NCBI GenBank assembly: GCA_965602945.1
Contig: CBFDBC010000168.1
Location: 1-8,650 of the forward strand
Length of the DNA stretch: 8,650 nucleotides
Source: JAUXEH01 sp965602945
Lineage (GTDB): Bacteria > Acidobacteriota > Aminicenantia > Aminicenantales > Aminicenantaceae
Direction of reading: 5' to 3'
Shown: piece after piece, positions 1 through 6,969 of the stretch
How positions within the stretch are numbered: position 1 is the first letter of the stretch
Layout: every line of letters begins with the position of its first letter
Translations under genes and position numbers: made by a program
Notes under the pieces: model-generated
What the model saw: only the letters and a program-made list of their open reading frames with translations
Told to the model about the DNA's origin: nothing
The model's database searches: none

Positions 1-353
1 AGGATGCTCTTTTTTTTACGGCCGCCGCTTTTTTCCTCTCCTTTTCCGACCAGGATGATCTTGTGGAGTTTAATGTCCAGGGCAAATCCATGCAGGGCCG
101 AGGTGCTGCCCATGATGGATTTCAGCTTGGACAGCCCCCCTTCGTCCAGTTCGGGGAAGGAATCGCACAGGAAATCCGCCAGGATGAATCCCAATACGGA
201 ATCGCCCAGGAATTCCAGGACCTCGTTATCATCTGCCCCGTCTTCGGACGACTCGTAGGCGAAGGAGCTGTGGGTGAGCGCCTGTGTGAGAAGCCGCTTG
301 TCCCGGAAGCTGTAATCGATCCTGTTTTCGAACCGTGTGAATTCGGATTTCAT
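1..353 (-). CDS. rnc: Ribonuclease III, N-terminal part (runs off the left edge)
   Basis: Partial gene; about 118 codons are visible. RNase III is the Mg-dependent endonuclease that cuts double-stranded RNA in rRNA precursors and structured mRNAs. The fragment shows the family signature NEVLEFLGDSVL at residues 43-54, so the first acidic ligands E44, E47 and D51 are present. The second conserved stretch, GKGEEKSGGR, is at about residues 103-112, followed by KKKSIL. The second acidic pair (ADxxEA motif) and the C-terminal dsRNA-binding domain would lie beyond base 1 and cannot be judged. The ATG at 353 overlaps the pyrC stop (ATGA). No strong Shine-Dalgarno precedes it, which suggests translational coupling to pyrC. 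The reading frame is open to the window edge. The family call is secure; whether the gene is complete is unknown. Confidence 0.95.
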   Translation of the reverse strand, partial: MKSEFTRFENRIDYSFRDKRLLTQALTHSSFAYESSEDGADDNEVLEFLGDSVLGFILADFLCDSFPELDEGGLSKLKSIMGSTSALHGFALDIKLHKIILVGKGEEKSGGRKKKSI

Positions 354-1624
354 GGGTAAACGATCCGGCCCCCGACGATGGTCATCTCTGCCGCCCCTTT
401 CAGTTTCCAGCCGTGAAGAGGGGAGTTGCGGCTCTTCGAACGGAACCTGTCCACATCCACCACTGTGGTTTTGTTCAGGGAAAGGATGGTCAGATCGGCG
501 TCGGCATTGACCTCTATCTTCCCTTTCTTGTCCTGATGGAGTATCCGGGCGGGGGCGGTCGCGAGCATCTCGACGAAGCGGTGCAGCGACAGGATCTTCT
601 TGTGGACCAACCTGTCCAGGAGGAGGGAGACGGATGTCTCCAGGCCGTTGATCCCGAAGGGTGCAAGATCGAACTCCACCGCTTTCTCATCCGGCGAATG
701 GGGCGCATGGTCTGTGGCGATCACATCGATGGTCCCGTCGCCGGCGCCCTCCTGCAGGGCCAGGATATCGTCCATGGTCCGCAGGGGAGGATTGACCTTG
801 AACTGAGTATCGCAGCTCTCCAGCAATGATTCATCCAGGATCAGATGGTGAGGTGTGACTTCCGCAGTGACCCTGACCCCGCGCGCTTTCGCCTGCCGGA
901 CCAGTTCCACGGAACCCCGGGTACTCAAATGGGCCAGGTGAATGCCGGTATCCGCTTTTTCCGCCAAAATGATGTCCCGGGCTACCATGACCTCTTCGGA
1001 AGATGCGGGGATGCCATCCATCCCCAGCCGGTAGGACAGCGCACCCTCGTTCATGACGCCCGTGCCGCTCAGATCTTTGTCTTCGCAGTGGTCGATGATG
1101 ACGGTCCGGAACTGACTGGAGTACTCGAGGGCCCGCCGCATGACCTGGCTGTTGGCGACAGGCTGTCCGTCGTCTGAAAAGGCCACGGCGCCCGCTGATA
1201 ACAGCTCCCCCATCTCGGTGAGTTCCTCACCCTTTTCTCCCATGGTGACGGCGGCGATGGGCAGGACATTGACCACCGCGTTTCTTTTGGCTTCGCCGAC
1301 TATGAAACGGGTCACGTTCTGATTGTCGTTGATGGGGGACGTGTTGGGCATGCAGGCAATGGAGGCAAAACCACCCTTGGCCGCAGCTAGAGCCCCGGTC
1401 TTAATGGTTTCTTTATGTTCGTATCCGGGTTCCCTGAGGTGGACATGCATGTCGATAAAGCCGGGAGCCACCACCATCCGGGACGCGTCGATCGTTTTGG
1501 CTGATTCGTCATCGATCTTGGTCTCGACCGCGAGGATCTTTTTTTTCTCGATCAGGATATCCAGAGTGTCGTCCATATTTGATGCGGGGTCGATGACCCG
1601 GCCGTTCTTAATCAGCAATCTCAT
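350..1624 (-). CDS. pyrC: Dihydroorotase, type I
   Basis: 424-residue amidohydrolase catalysing the reversible cyclisation of N-carbamoyl-aspartate to dihydroorotate, the third step of de novo pyrimidine synthesis in the cytoplasm. The metal-site motif DMHVHLREPG lies at residues 58-67 (H60, H62), with CMPNTSP at 91-97. Other expected ligands are the DDG aspartates at 151-152, H179, H232, and D305 in ATDHAPH. All expected ligands are present, so this looks like an active enzyme rather than a PyrC-like pseudo-dihydroorotase. Length fits the roughly 425-residue class I family. The ATG at 1624 was chosen because GGAGG lies 8 nt upstream. A longer reading from a GTG at 1678 adds 18 residues unlike the family and would bury that ribosome site. 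The gene lies 63 nt downstream of pyrR, and its TGA overlaps the rnc ATG. pyrB is not between pyrR and pyrC. Confidence 0.96.
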   Translation of the reverse strand: MRLLIKNGRVIDPASNMDDTLDILIEKKKILAVETKIDDESAKTIDASRMVVAPGFIDMHVHLREPGYEHKETIKTGALAAAKGGFASIACMPNTSPINDNQNVTRFIVGEAKRNAVVNVLPIAAVTMGEKGEELTEMGELLSAGAVAFSDDGQPVANSQVMRRALEYSSQFRTVIIDHCEDKDLSGTGVMNEGALSYRLGMDGIPASSEEVMVARDIILAEKADTGIHLAHLSTRGSVELVRQAKARGVRVTAEVTPHHLILDESLLESCDTQFKVNPPLRTMDDILALQEGAGDGTIDVIATDHAPHSPDEKAVEFDLAPFGINGLETSVSLLLDRLVHKKILSLHRFVEMLATAPARILHQDKKGKIEVNADADLTILSLNKTTVVDVDRFRSKSRNSPLHGWKLKGAAEMTIVGGRIVYP

Positions 1625-1632
1625 GCTCTTTT

Positions 1633-1637
1633 CCTCC
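1633..1637 (-). promoter_or_regulatory. Shine-Dalgarno of pyrC
   Basis: GGAGG on the minus strand, 8 nt before the ATG at 1624. It decides the pyrC start against the upstream in-frame GTG at 1678. Confidence 0.8.
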
Positions 1638-1687
1638 GATGCATAGGTGAAGCACGGCCATTCGGACCGAGACGCCACGGCTCTTCC

Positions 1688-2242
1688 CTAGTCGATCCCC
1701 CCGGGCTCGATGATCTGGACCTCGTCCTGGTCGTCGATCTCTGTCATCTGCAGCTTGACTCTTTCCCTGCGTGAAGTGGGCAGGAATTTGCCCACATAGT
1801 CGGCCCTTATGGGCAGTTCCCTGTGCCCCCTGTCGATGAAGACCAGGAGTTGGATGGTCTTAGGCCGGCCCAGGTCGATCAGGCTGTCCATGGCGGCCCG
1901 GATGGTGCGGCCGGTAAAGAGCACGTCATCCACCAGCAGGACGTCTTTATTCTCGATCGGGAATTCGATCTCCGTCTTTTTGACGACATGCTGTTCCGAA
2001 ATGTCTGTAAAATCATCCCGGTACAGGGTTATGTCCAGCACACCAACAGGCACCTCCACATCCTCGATCTCCTTTATCAGCTTGGCGATGCGTTCGGCCA
2101 CGAACACGCCCCGGGTCCGGACGCCAACGATGACGAGGCTGTTCAGGTCACGGTTTCGTTCGATGATCTCATGAGCCATTCTCTGGAAAGCGCGCCGAAT
2201 CTTGGCGGCGTCCATGATTCTGGCTTTGATCTTTTCCTCCAT
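1688..2242 (-). CDS. pyrR: PyrR bifunctional pyrimidine operon regulator / uracil phosphoribosyltransferase
   Basis: 184-residue type I phosphoribosyltransferase fold. The PRPP-binding motif VLLVDDVLFTGRTI is at residues 101-114 and a conserved RTRG at 42-45. The C-terminal VGKFLPTSRRERVKL (150-164) matches the PyrR tail rather than a plain hypoxanthine or adenine PRTase. In Firmicutes, PyrR bound to UMP/UTP binds pyr mRNA and lowers operon expression. Many homologues also make UMP from uracil and PRPP. Which role dominates here cannot be read from the sequence, because I found no PyrR RNA-binding loop in the leader. The ATG at 2242 has GGAGG 8 nt upstream. An in-frame TTG at 2257 overlaps that ribosome site, so I reject it as the start. 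pyrC follows directly, supporting a pyrimidine role. Confidence 0.94.
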   Translation of the reverse strand: MEEKIKARIMDAAKIRRAFQRMAHEIIERNRDLNSLVIVGVRTRGVFVAERIAKLIKEIEDVEVPVGVLDITLYRDDFTDISEQHVVKKTEIEFPIENKDVLLVDDVLFTGRTIRAAMDSLIDLGRPKTIQLLVFIDRGHRELPIRADYVGKFLPTSRRERVKLQMTEIDDQDEVQIIEPGGID

Positions 2243-2250
2243 ATGCGGAT

Positions 2251-2255
2251 CCTCC
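2251..2255 (-). promoter_or_regulatory. Shine-Dalgarno of pyrR
   Basis: GGAGG on the minus strand, 8 nt before the ATG at 2242. It supports the 184-residue reading over the TTG at 2257. Confidence 0.75.
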
Positions 2256-2292
2256 AAGTTACCAATTCTGAGCGTGGACGTGGGGCGAGGTG

Positions 2293-2320
2293 ATGATAAA
2301 AAGCGACATTGTGCTGTCCA
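2293..2320 (-). promoter_or_regulatory. Candidate sigma70-type promoter for pyrR-pyrC-rnc
   Basis: On the minus strand, TGGACA (2320-2315) matches the -35 consensus at 5 of 6 bases. TATCAT (2298-2293) matches the -10 consensus at 5 of 6, with a 16-bp spacer. It sits in the 108-bp gap between the ribF stop and the pyrR start. Transcription would begin near 2286, leaving a leader of about 44 nt, which is too short for a terminator/antiterminator attenuator. Assigned by consensus only; no transcription data. Confidence 0.4.
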
Positions 2321-2350
2321 ACCTAGAAATGCACTATCTGAGGCTAAAAG

Positions 2351-3289
2351 TCAAGGTGAGGGGGGCAGGGGATGGAGGACGAAATACCGTCGCGTGGTTC
2401 CGAGGTCCTCGCTGATCTGCTCCCTGAGGTCATCGGGAGATTCGAAGCGCAGCTCGTCCCTGATCTTCTCGAGGAAGCGGAGGGATATGTCGGCGCCGTA
2501 TAGGTCTTGAGTGAAATCCAGAATGTGGGTTTCGATGTGGGTCCCGGTCCGGTTGAATGTCGGCCGTGTACCCACGTTCGTGACGGAGGCATGGAAGCCG
2601 CCGGCTACCTCGGCAGTGGTTACAAACACACCGGCAGGCACGACCTCGTTCCCGGTCTCCAGGTTGGCGGTGGGGAATCCCAGCCCCCTGCCGACCGTTT
2701 GCCCCGAGACGATCCGGCCCCGGATTTCGTAGGTCTCTCCCAGGAGCACGGCGGCCCTCGCAACTTCGCCGTTCCGGATGAGATCACGGATGACGCTGCT
2801 GCTCACCGGCACCCCCTCTTTCAGCAGGAAAGGCACTGGATATACAGTCAGGGCGAATCTGTGGGCCAGTTCGTGCAGCCTGGTCGTATCTCCCTCCCGG
2901 TCCCGTCCGAAACGGAAGTCTTCCCCCACCACGATCACATGGCAGTTCAGGCGTTCAATGAGGATGTCCCGAACGAAATCCTCTGCGGACAGACGCCCCA
3001 GATCCCGGTCAAAAGGGAGGATGTAAACAGTGTCTCCGCCGAAGCGCTCTATCTTGGCCAATTTCTGCTCCTCAGTCTGGAGGAGCCGGATATGTTCGCC
3101 GCCTGTTACCTTGCCCGGGTGGGGCGAAAATGTCAGGATCACGGGCTTGAGTGCATCTTCGGATGCCCGGTGGGCCAGGAATGATAGGATGCGTTGATGC
3201 CCCAGATGCATTCCGTCGAAGTTTCCTATGGCCACGGCAGTCGGATTGGCCGGGAGAGAGCGCTCAGTTGTTGGGCGGATGATATTCAT
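2351..3289 (-). CDS. ribF: Bifunctional riboflavin kinase / FAD synthetase
   Basis: 312-residue enzyme that phosphorylates riboflavin to FMN and adenylates FMN to FAD in the cytoplasm. The N-terminal nucleotidyltransferase domain carries GNFDGMHLGHQ at residues 22-32 and SSSVIRDLI at 163-171. The C-terminal flavokinase domain shows GRGLGFPTANL at 200-210, NVGTRPTF at 238-245 and the catalytic-region ETHILDF at 253-259. Length is normal for bacterial RibF (about 305-315). I chose the ATG at 3289 because it places the GNFDG motif at the usual distance from the N-terminus. The frame stays open to a TTG at 3361, but that would add 24 unfamiliar residues and would lie upstream of the candidate promoter's start site. 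No clear Shine-Dalgarno precedes 3289, so the start is less certain than the identity. Confidence 0.95.
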   Translation of the reverse strand: MNIIRPTTERSLPANPTAVAIGNFDGMHLGHQRILSFLAHRASEDALKPVILTFSPHPGKVTGGEHIRLLQTEEQKLAKIERFGGDTVYILPFDRDLGRLSAEDFVRDILIERLNCHVIVVGEDFRFGRDREGDTTRLHELAHRFALTVYPVPFLLKEGVPVSSSVIRDLIRNGEVARAAVLLGETYEIRGRIVSGQTVGRGLGFPTANLETGNEVVPAGVFVTTAEVAGGFHASVTNVGTRPTFNRTGTHIETHILDFTQDLYGADISLRFLEKIRDELRFESPDDLREQISEDLGTTRRYFVLHPLPPSP

Positions 3290-3339
3290 GATACGGTAGA
3301 TGACGGATCGAATTGACTCTTTTAATGAAATAGGGTGAA

Positions 3340-3368
3340 AATATACACCATCTCGAAACAATGTTCAA
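3340..3368 (-). promoter_or_regulatory. Candidate sigma70-type promoter for ribF
   Basis: On the minus strand, TTGAAC (3368-3363) and TATATT (3345-3340) are separated by 17 bp, matching consensus at 4 of 6 and 5 of 6. The start site would fall near 3333, about 44 nt before the ribF ATG. The -35 region lies inside an 11-bp inverted repeat, ATGTTcAACAT (3361-3371). Consensus match only. Confidence 0.4.
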
Positions 3369-3487
3369 CATGACCGACGTGCCGGACAGCATCCTGGCTG
3401 CATCCGTGACTGCGGCGGCAGACAGGCAGGCCGGAACTCTTGATCCTCGGCGCGCCCGGAGGGTACCAGATGGCTACTCCAGAAAAA

Positions 3488-3492
3488 AAGGA
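3488..3492 (+). promoter_or_regulatory. Shine-Dalgarno of mazG
   Basis: AAGGA on the plus strand, 8 nt before the ATG at 3501, at the end of a run of seven A. It supports that start; the frame has no upstream start codon before a TGA at 3441. Confidence 0.6.
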
Positions 3493-3500
3493 TTCAGGTA

Positions 3501-4286
3501 ATGGATGACGCAGAGAAGGCGGGTAAGCGATTCACGGAGCTCGTCCGCATCCTGGATGTGCTGAGAGGGGAGAATGGGTGCCCCTGGGATCGTCAGCAGG
3601 ATGAGAAGACTCTCGTCAATTATTTTCTGGAAGAATCCTATGAGGTGATAGACTCTGTCTTCAATAAAAAACCCGATTCCGTGGCCGAGGAGTTGGGAGA
3701 CATGCTCATGGAAATCGTGTTCCTGGCTCGCCTTTACAAGGAAAAAGCCGATTTTTGCATGTCCGATGTGGTCGAGGGGATCAATCGGAAAATGATCCGC
3801 CGCCACCCGCATGTGTTCGGTGATCACTCGGCTGCCGACGCGGACGAGGTCACAGCATCCTGGAACAGACAGAAAAACACGGAAAAAAACCGGGAGTCAC
3901 TGTTTGACGGGATCAGTTCCTGCACTCCGGCACTTTTGACCGCGTTCCAGATTGGCCTGCGTGCATCCCTGTCCGGATTTGACTGGTCCGAGACCGCTGC
4001 GGTTATCGGCAAAGTCAAGGAGGAGATGCTCGAACTCGAAGAGGCGGTGGGAGAGAAAGATCCGCAAGGGATCATGGAGGAGATCGGAGACCTGTTATTT
4101 GGCCTGGCCAATCTGTCCCGTCATTTGGGCGTCAATCCGGAGATCGCCCTCCAGTTCGCCAACCGCAAGTTCATCACACGCTTCCGTTTTATCGAAAAAA
4201 AGCTCAAGGATCAGGGGCGTGACATCGACGGGGCTTCTCTGGAAGAAATGGAAGAACTGTGGCAGCTGGCCAAAAAGGAGCGCTAG
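3501..4286 (+). CDS. mazG: MazG nucleoside triphosphate pyrophosphohydrolase
   Basis: 261-residue housekeeping MazG that hydrolyses (d)NTPs to NMPs and pyrophosphate, cleaning the nucleotide pool. Two tandem MazG all-alpha domains are visible. The first has ENGCPWD at residues 24-30, the Mg-binding EESYE at 44-48 and EELGD at 63-67, then RRHPHVFGD at 100-108. The second has KEEMLELEEA at 173-182 and EEIGDLLFGLANL at 193-205. Length and both E-x-x-E/D motif pairs match the E. coli-type two-domain protein rather than a short phage-type MazG. It is the only plus-strand gene in the window, diverging from ribF and converging on prfB. Its TAG shares four bases with the prfB stop. No relA or toxin-antitoxin gene is nearby, so a stress-module role is not suggested by context. 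Confidence 0.96.
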   Translation: MDDAEKAGKRFTELVRILDVLRGENGCPWDRQQDEKTLVNYFLEESYEVIDSVFNKKPDSVAEELGDMLMEIVFLARLYKEKADFCMSDVVEGINRKMIRRHPHVFGDHSAADADEVTASWNRQKNTEKNRESLFDGISSCTPALLTAFQIGLRASLSGFDWSETAAVIGKVKEEMLELEEAVGEKDPQGIMEEIGDLLFGLANLSRHLGVNPEIALQFANRKFITRFRFIEKKLKDQGRDIDGASLEEMEELWQLAKKER

Positions 4287-5429
4287 GGGGCCGCATCATG
4301 CCCGGCCTTGCGCTTCAGCAGACCGGCCTTGATAAATTCGTCGATGTCTCCATCCAGGACTTTGTCCACGTTTCCGATCTCGACATTGGTCCTGAGGTCC
4401 TTGATCATGCGGTAGGGATGGAGCACGTAGGATCGGATCTGATTACCCCATGCGATGTCCGATTTTGCATCCTCCATCTTCTGCAGCCTATCGTTTTTCT
4501 TTTTCTTCTCCAGCTCATACAGGCGCGACATGAGCACTTTCATGGCCGCTGCTTTGTTCTTGTGCTGTGACCGCTCGTTCTGGCACTGAACCACGATACC
4601 GGTGGGCAGGTGGGTGATGCGGACTGCGGAGTCCGTCACGTTGACGTGCTGCCCGCCGCTCCCCGAGGAGCGATAGGTGTCGATGCGGAGTTCCTCCGGA
4701 TTGATCTCGATGGCGATGTCATCGTCCACTTCGGGGTATACGAACACGGCGGCAAATGAGGTGTGTCTGCGTTTGTTGGCGTCAAACGGTGAGATGCGGA
4801 CCAGGCGGTGCACGCCGGATTCCTGGCTGAGGCTGCCGAAGACATAGTCACCCGTGATCCGGATAGTGGCGCTCTTGAGGCCCGCTTCTTCTCCCGGGGT
4901 CACATCGAGCACCTCGGCCTTGAAGCCCTGGCGCTCGGCGTATCTCAGGTACATCCGCATGAGCATCTGAGCCCAGTCCTGGGATTCGGTCCCCCCCGCA
5001 CCGGGATGAATAGTGAGGATGGCGTTGCGGACGTCGTCCTCATCGATGAAGAGGATTTTAAGCTCCGCCTCATCCAGGGTCCGGTTGAATTCATCCAGCG
5101 ACCTGGACAGGTCGTCTTCCACGCTTTCTCCTTCCCGGCCCAGCTCAAGAAGGACCTCCAACTCCTCTTTTTTTTCAAAGATCCCGGCCCGGTACGCGAT
5201 GGTCCGATCCAGCCGTTTCTTCCTTTGCTGGAGAGACGTATACTTTTTCTGGTCCTTCCAGGCTTCTTCGTCGGAAAGCTGCAGGTTGAGCCCGTCAAGT
5301 TCGGCGCGTTTTTTGTTTAGGTCAAAGAAAACCTCGCAGCTCTTCGAACCGGCCCATTTGTTCCTTGGTCTGGTTCTGAAGATCGGCGAGAGTGGCTTGC
5401 TTTATTTTATCGGTCGGATGGTTTGTCAT
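4283..5429 (-). CDS. prfB: Peptide chain release factor 2, with programmed +1 frameshift
   Basis: RF2 recognises UGA and UAA and releases the nascent peptide. Reading begins at the ATG at 5429 (GAGG four nt upstream) and runs 35 codons to an in-frame TGA at 5324-5322. Slipping +1 at CTT TGA C continues from 5323 for 346 residues to the TAG at 4283, giving about 381 residues in total. The joined protein reads LRGFL-DLNKKRAEL, matching RF2 across the junction. The anticodon-like SPF appears in RISPFDANKRR, and the catalytic GGQ in SGSGGQHVNVTDSAVR. Without the shift only a 35-residue peptide is made. The start lies inside the end of lnt (23-nt overlap), implying coupled expression. A caller that ignores the shift would truncate the protein to the part after 5161. 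Identity and shift are both well supported. Confidence 0.95.
5321..5335 (-). promoter_or_regulatory. RF2 programmed +1 ribosomal frameshift site
   Basis: On the minus strand the order is GAGG (5335-5332), four T, CTT (5327-5325), TGA (5324-5322) and C. This has the layout of the known prfB recoding site: an internal Shine-Dalgarno-like element just upstream of CUU UGA C. Its function in the family is feedback control: scarce RF2 slows termination at UGA and favours slipping into the RF2 frame. The Shine-Dalgarno-like part is shorter than the E. coli AGGGGG and one base further from CTT. Confidence 0.92.
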
Positions 5430-6954
5430 TTCGCCTCTTGAATATCACCGCCAAGATAAGGAATACGCCGCTTAAAGTCAAGCTCAGCAGGGACAGCCAG
5501 TCTCCGTACCGGACATACAGGGTCGTCCCGGAGAGGGGGGTGATGCTTCCGGTCAAAAATGCTTCCGTATTCAGGCGCGAGCGGGACAGCACTCTCCCGT
5601 AAGGATCGATGAGGCCGCTTATGCCGGTCGTGGCGGAACGCAGCAGGTAGCGCCTGGTCTCGACAGCCCTGAGCGCGGCGATGCCGAAGTGCTGGTACGG
5701 AGCCCAGCTGCGACCGTACCAGGCGTCGTTGGTGATGGTCACTAGGAAGCGGGCGCCTTTCTTTACGAAATTGCGTACGATCCCGGGAAAGATGATTTCA
5801 TAACAGATAGGGGAGGCAAAGGGCACTCCGTCATAGTCATGGAGTACATATGTGTCGCCGGGTGTCAGCTCCCCGATGGCCTGGGTGAAATTGCTGATGA
5901 AAGAGAATACCATTTTGTAGGGTGTGTATTCGCCGAAGGGAACAAGATGCATCTTGTAATAGAAGGATAGCTCCCCCTCGGGATCCAGGTTGGCGGCTGT
6001 GTTGAAGTACTTGGGGACCCCTCCCTGGGAGAAGGCTGTCTCGTTGGTCCCCAGAAGCATGGCGCAGCCCTGCTCACGGGCGAAACCCATCAATTCTCTT
6101 GAAAAACGGGGATAGTAGGCATGATCGCAGGAAAAACAGAGGGGCACGGACAGCTCGGGCCACACGACGAACCGGGCTCCCTCGGCGCAGGCACGGCGGC
6201 TCAGGGCAATGTGCCTGTCGAAAAGGGCGAAGGTCTCGTCTACATTGTCGAGCGTGAATTCCATATCCGGAGGGACATTGCCCTGGATCGCGGCGCCGAT
6301 GAAGGTCTCATCTGTCTTCGGTATCTCTTCCTGCAGCACGAGCCACCCGCCGCCATGTAAGGCCAGGATGATCCCCAGAACCGCAAAGAAGGGTGCCCGC
6401 TTCTTGGAGGTCATGGACCACACGAAGCCGGACTGGAAGAGGACGATCAGAAACGACAGCCCGCACACGCCGGTCACCGCGGAAATCTGGATAAAGGCCA
6501 GGTTCTTATACTGAGAATTACCCAGGAGACCCCAGGGGAATCCGGTCAGGAGATGGGTCAGCACGTACTCCAGGCTGACCCAGAGGAAGGCACTAAGCAC
6601 GAAAGCGCCTCTCGGAAATACAGCCCGCAGACGGCAGAACACCGTCCCGAAGATTCCCCAGAGGAGGGCGAGGAAGGCGGCGAACAGTGCGAATATGAGG
6701 GTGCTTAATCCCCAGGACATCCCTCCATAATGGGCGGGTACGTCCTGGATCCAGTAGAGCAGGAGCAGGTAGAATCCGAAGCCGCCGCACCAGCCCAGGA
6801 AGAATCCACGTCCCGGCTTTTTAGAGGAGAGGAGATAGAGGAGGGGAATGAGGGAGATCCATGCCAGGAAAAAAAGCCCGGGCTTGGGAAAGGCCAGTGC
6901 CGTCAGGATCCCGCTCAGGAGAGCAAGGATAGTCTCTCGGATGTGTCTGTTCAA
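5407..6954 (-). CDS. lnt: Apolipoprotein N-acyltransferase
   Basis: 515-residue inner-membrane enzyme that adds the third acyl chain to the N-terminal cysteine of lipoproteins, the last step of lipoprotein maturation in diderms. Several hydrophobic segments fill residues 8-200, beginning with the family-like ALLSGILTALAFPKPGL. A periplasmic carbon-nitrogen hydrolase domain follows at about 217-470, with the catalytic triad E267 (VVWPELS), K334 (YYKMHLVPFGEY) and C384 (PICYEIIFP). A last membrane segment lies near 486-506, then a basic tail. The start is a TTG at 6954, the first possible start after an in-frame TGA at 6970-6972. No strong Shine-Dalgarno is seen, so translation may be coupled to the SPOR gene 15 nt upstream. 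The end overlaps prfB by 23 nt. Confidence 0.95.
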   Translation of the reverse strand: MNRHIRETILALLSGILTALAFPKPGLFFLAWISLIPLLYLLSSKKPGRGFFLGWCGGFGFYLLLLYWIQDVPAHYGGMSWGLSTLIFALFAAFLALLWGIFGTVFCRLRAVFPRGAFVLSAFLWVSLEYVLTHLLTGFPWGLLGNSQYKNLAFIQISAVTGVCGLSFLIVLFQSGFVWSMTSKKRAPFFAVLGIILALHGGGWLVLQEEIPKTDETFIGAAIQGNVPPDMEFTLDNVDETFALFDRHIALSRRACAEGARFVVWPELSVPLCFSCDHAYYPRFSRELMGFAREQGCAMLLGTNETAFSQGGVPKYFNTAANLDPEGELSFYYKMHLVPFGEYTPYKMVFSFISNFTQAIGELTPGDTYVLHDYDGVPFASPICYEIIFPGIVRNFVKKGARFLVTITNDAWYGRSWAPYQHFGIAALRAVETRRYLLRSATTGISGLIDPYGRVLSRSRLNTEAFLTGSITPLSGTTLYVRYGDWLSLLSLTLSGVFLILAVIFKRRNDKPSDR

Positions 6955-6969
6955 ACCGACTCGGTGGAC

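Noticed and set aside
1823..2293. Plus-strand open frame of 156 codons antisense to pyrR
   Set aside because: Covers pyrR, whose PRPP motif and tail are clear on the minus strand. No ribosome site and no recognisable domain.
2260..2309. Minus-strand 16-codon leader ORF (ATG at 2309) before pyrR
   Set aside because: Its ATG falls inside the spacer of the candidate pyrR promoter, so it would be absent from that transcript. No ribosome site, and no run of regulatory codons or attenuator follows it.
2507..3184. Plus-strand open frame of 225 codons antisense to ribF
   Set aside because: Lies wholly within ribF, whose conserved motifs are all on the minus strand; the composition looks like an antisense shadow.
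3290..3361. N-terminal extension of ribF from a TTG at 3361
   Set aside because: It adds 24 residues unlike RibF, has no ribosome site, and lies upstream of the predicted transcription start.
4287..4315. Inverted repeat GGCCG/CGGCC just after mazG as a terminator
   Set aside because: The stem is only 5 bp with a 9-nt loop and no T-run follows on either strand. It also lies in the prfB coding end.
5162..5324. prfB as a frameshifted pseudogene
   Set aside because: The frame change sits exactly at CTT TGA C with an upstream Shine-Dalgarno-like element, the known programmed RF2 site, and the rest of the gene is intact.
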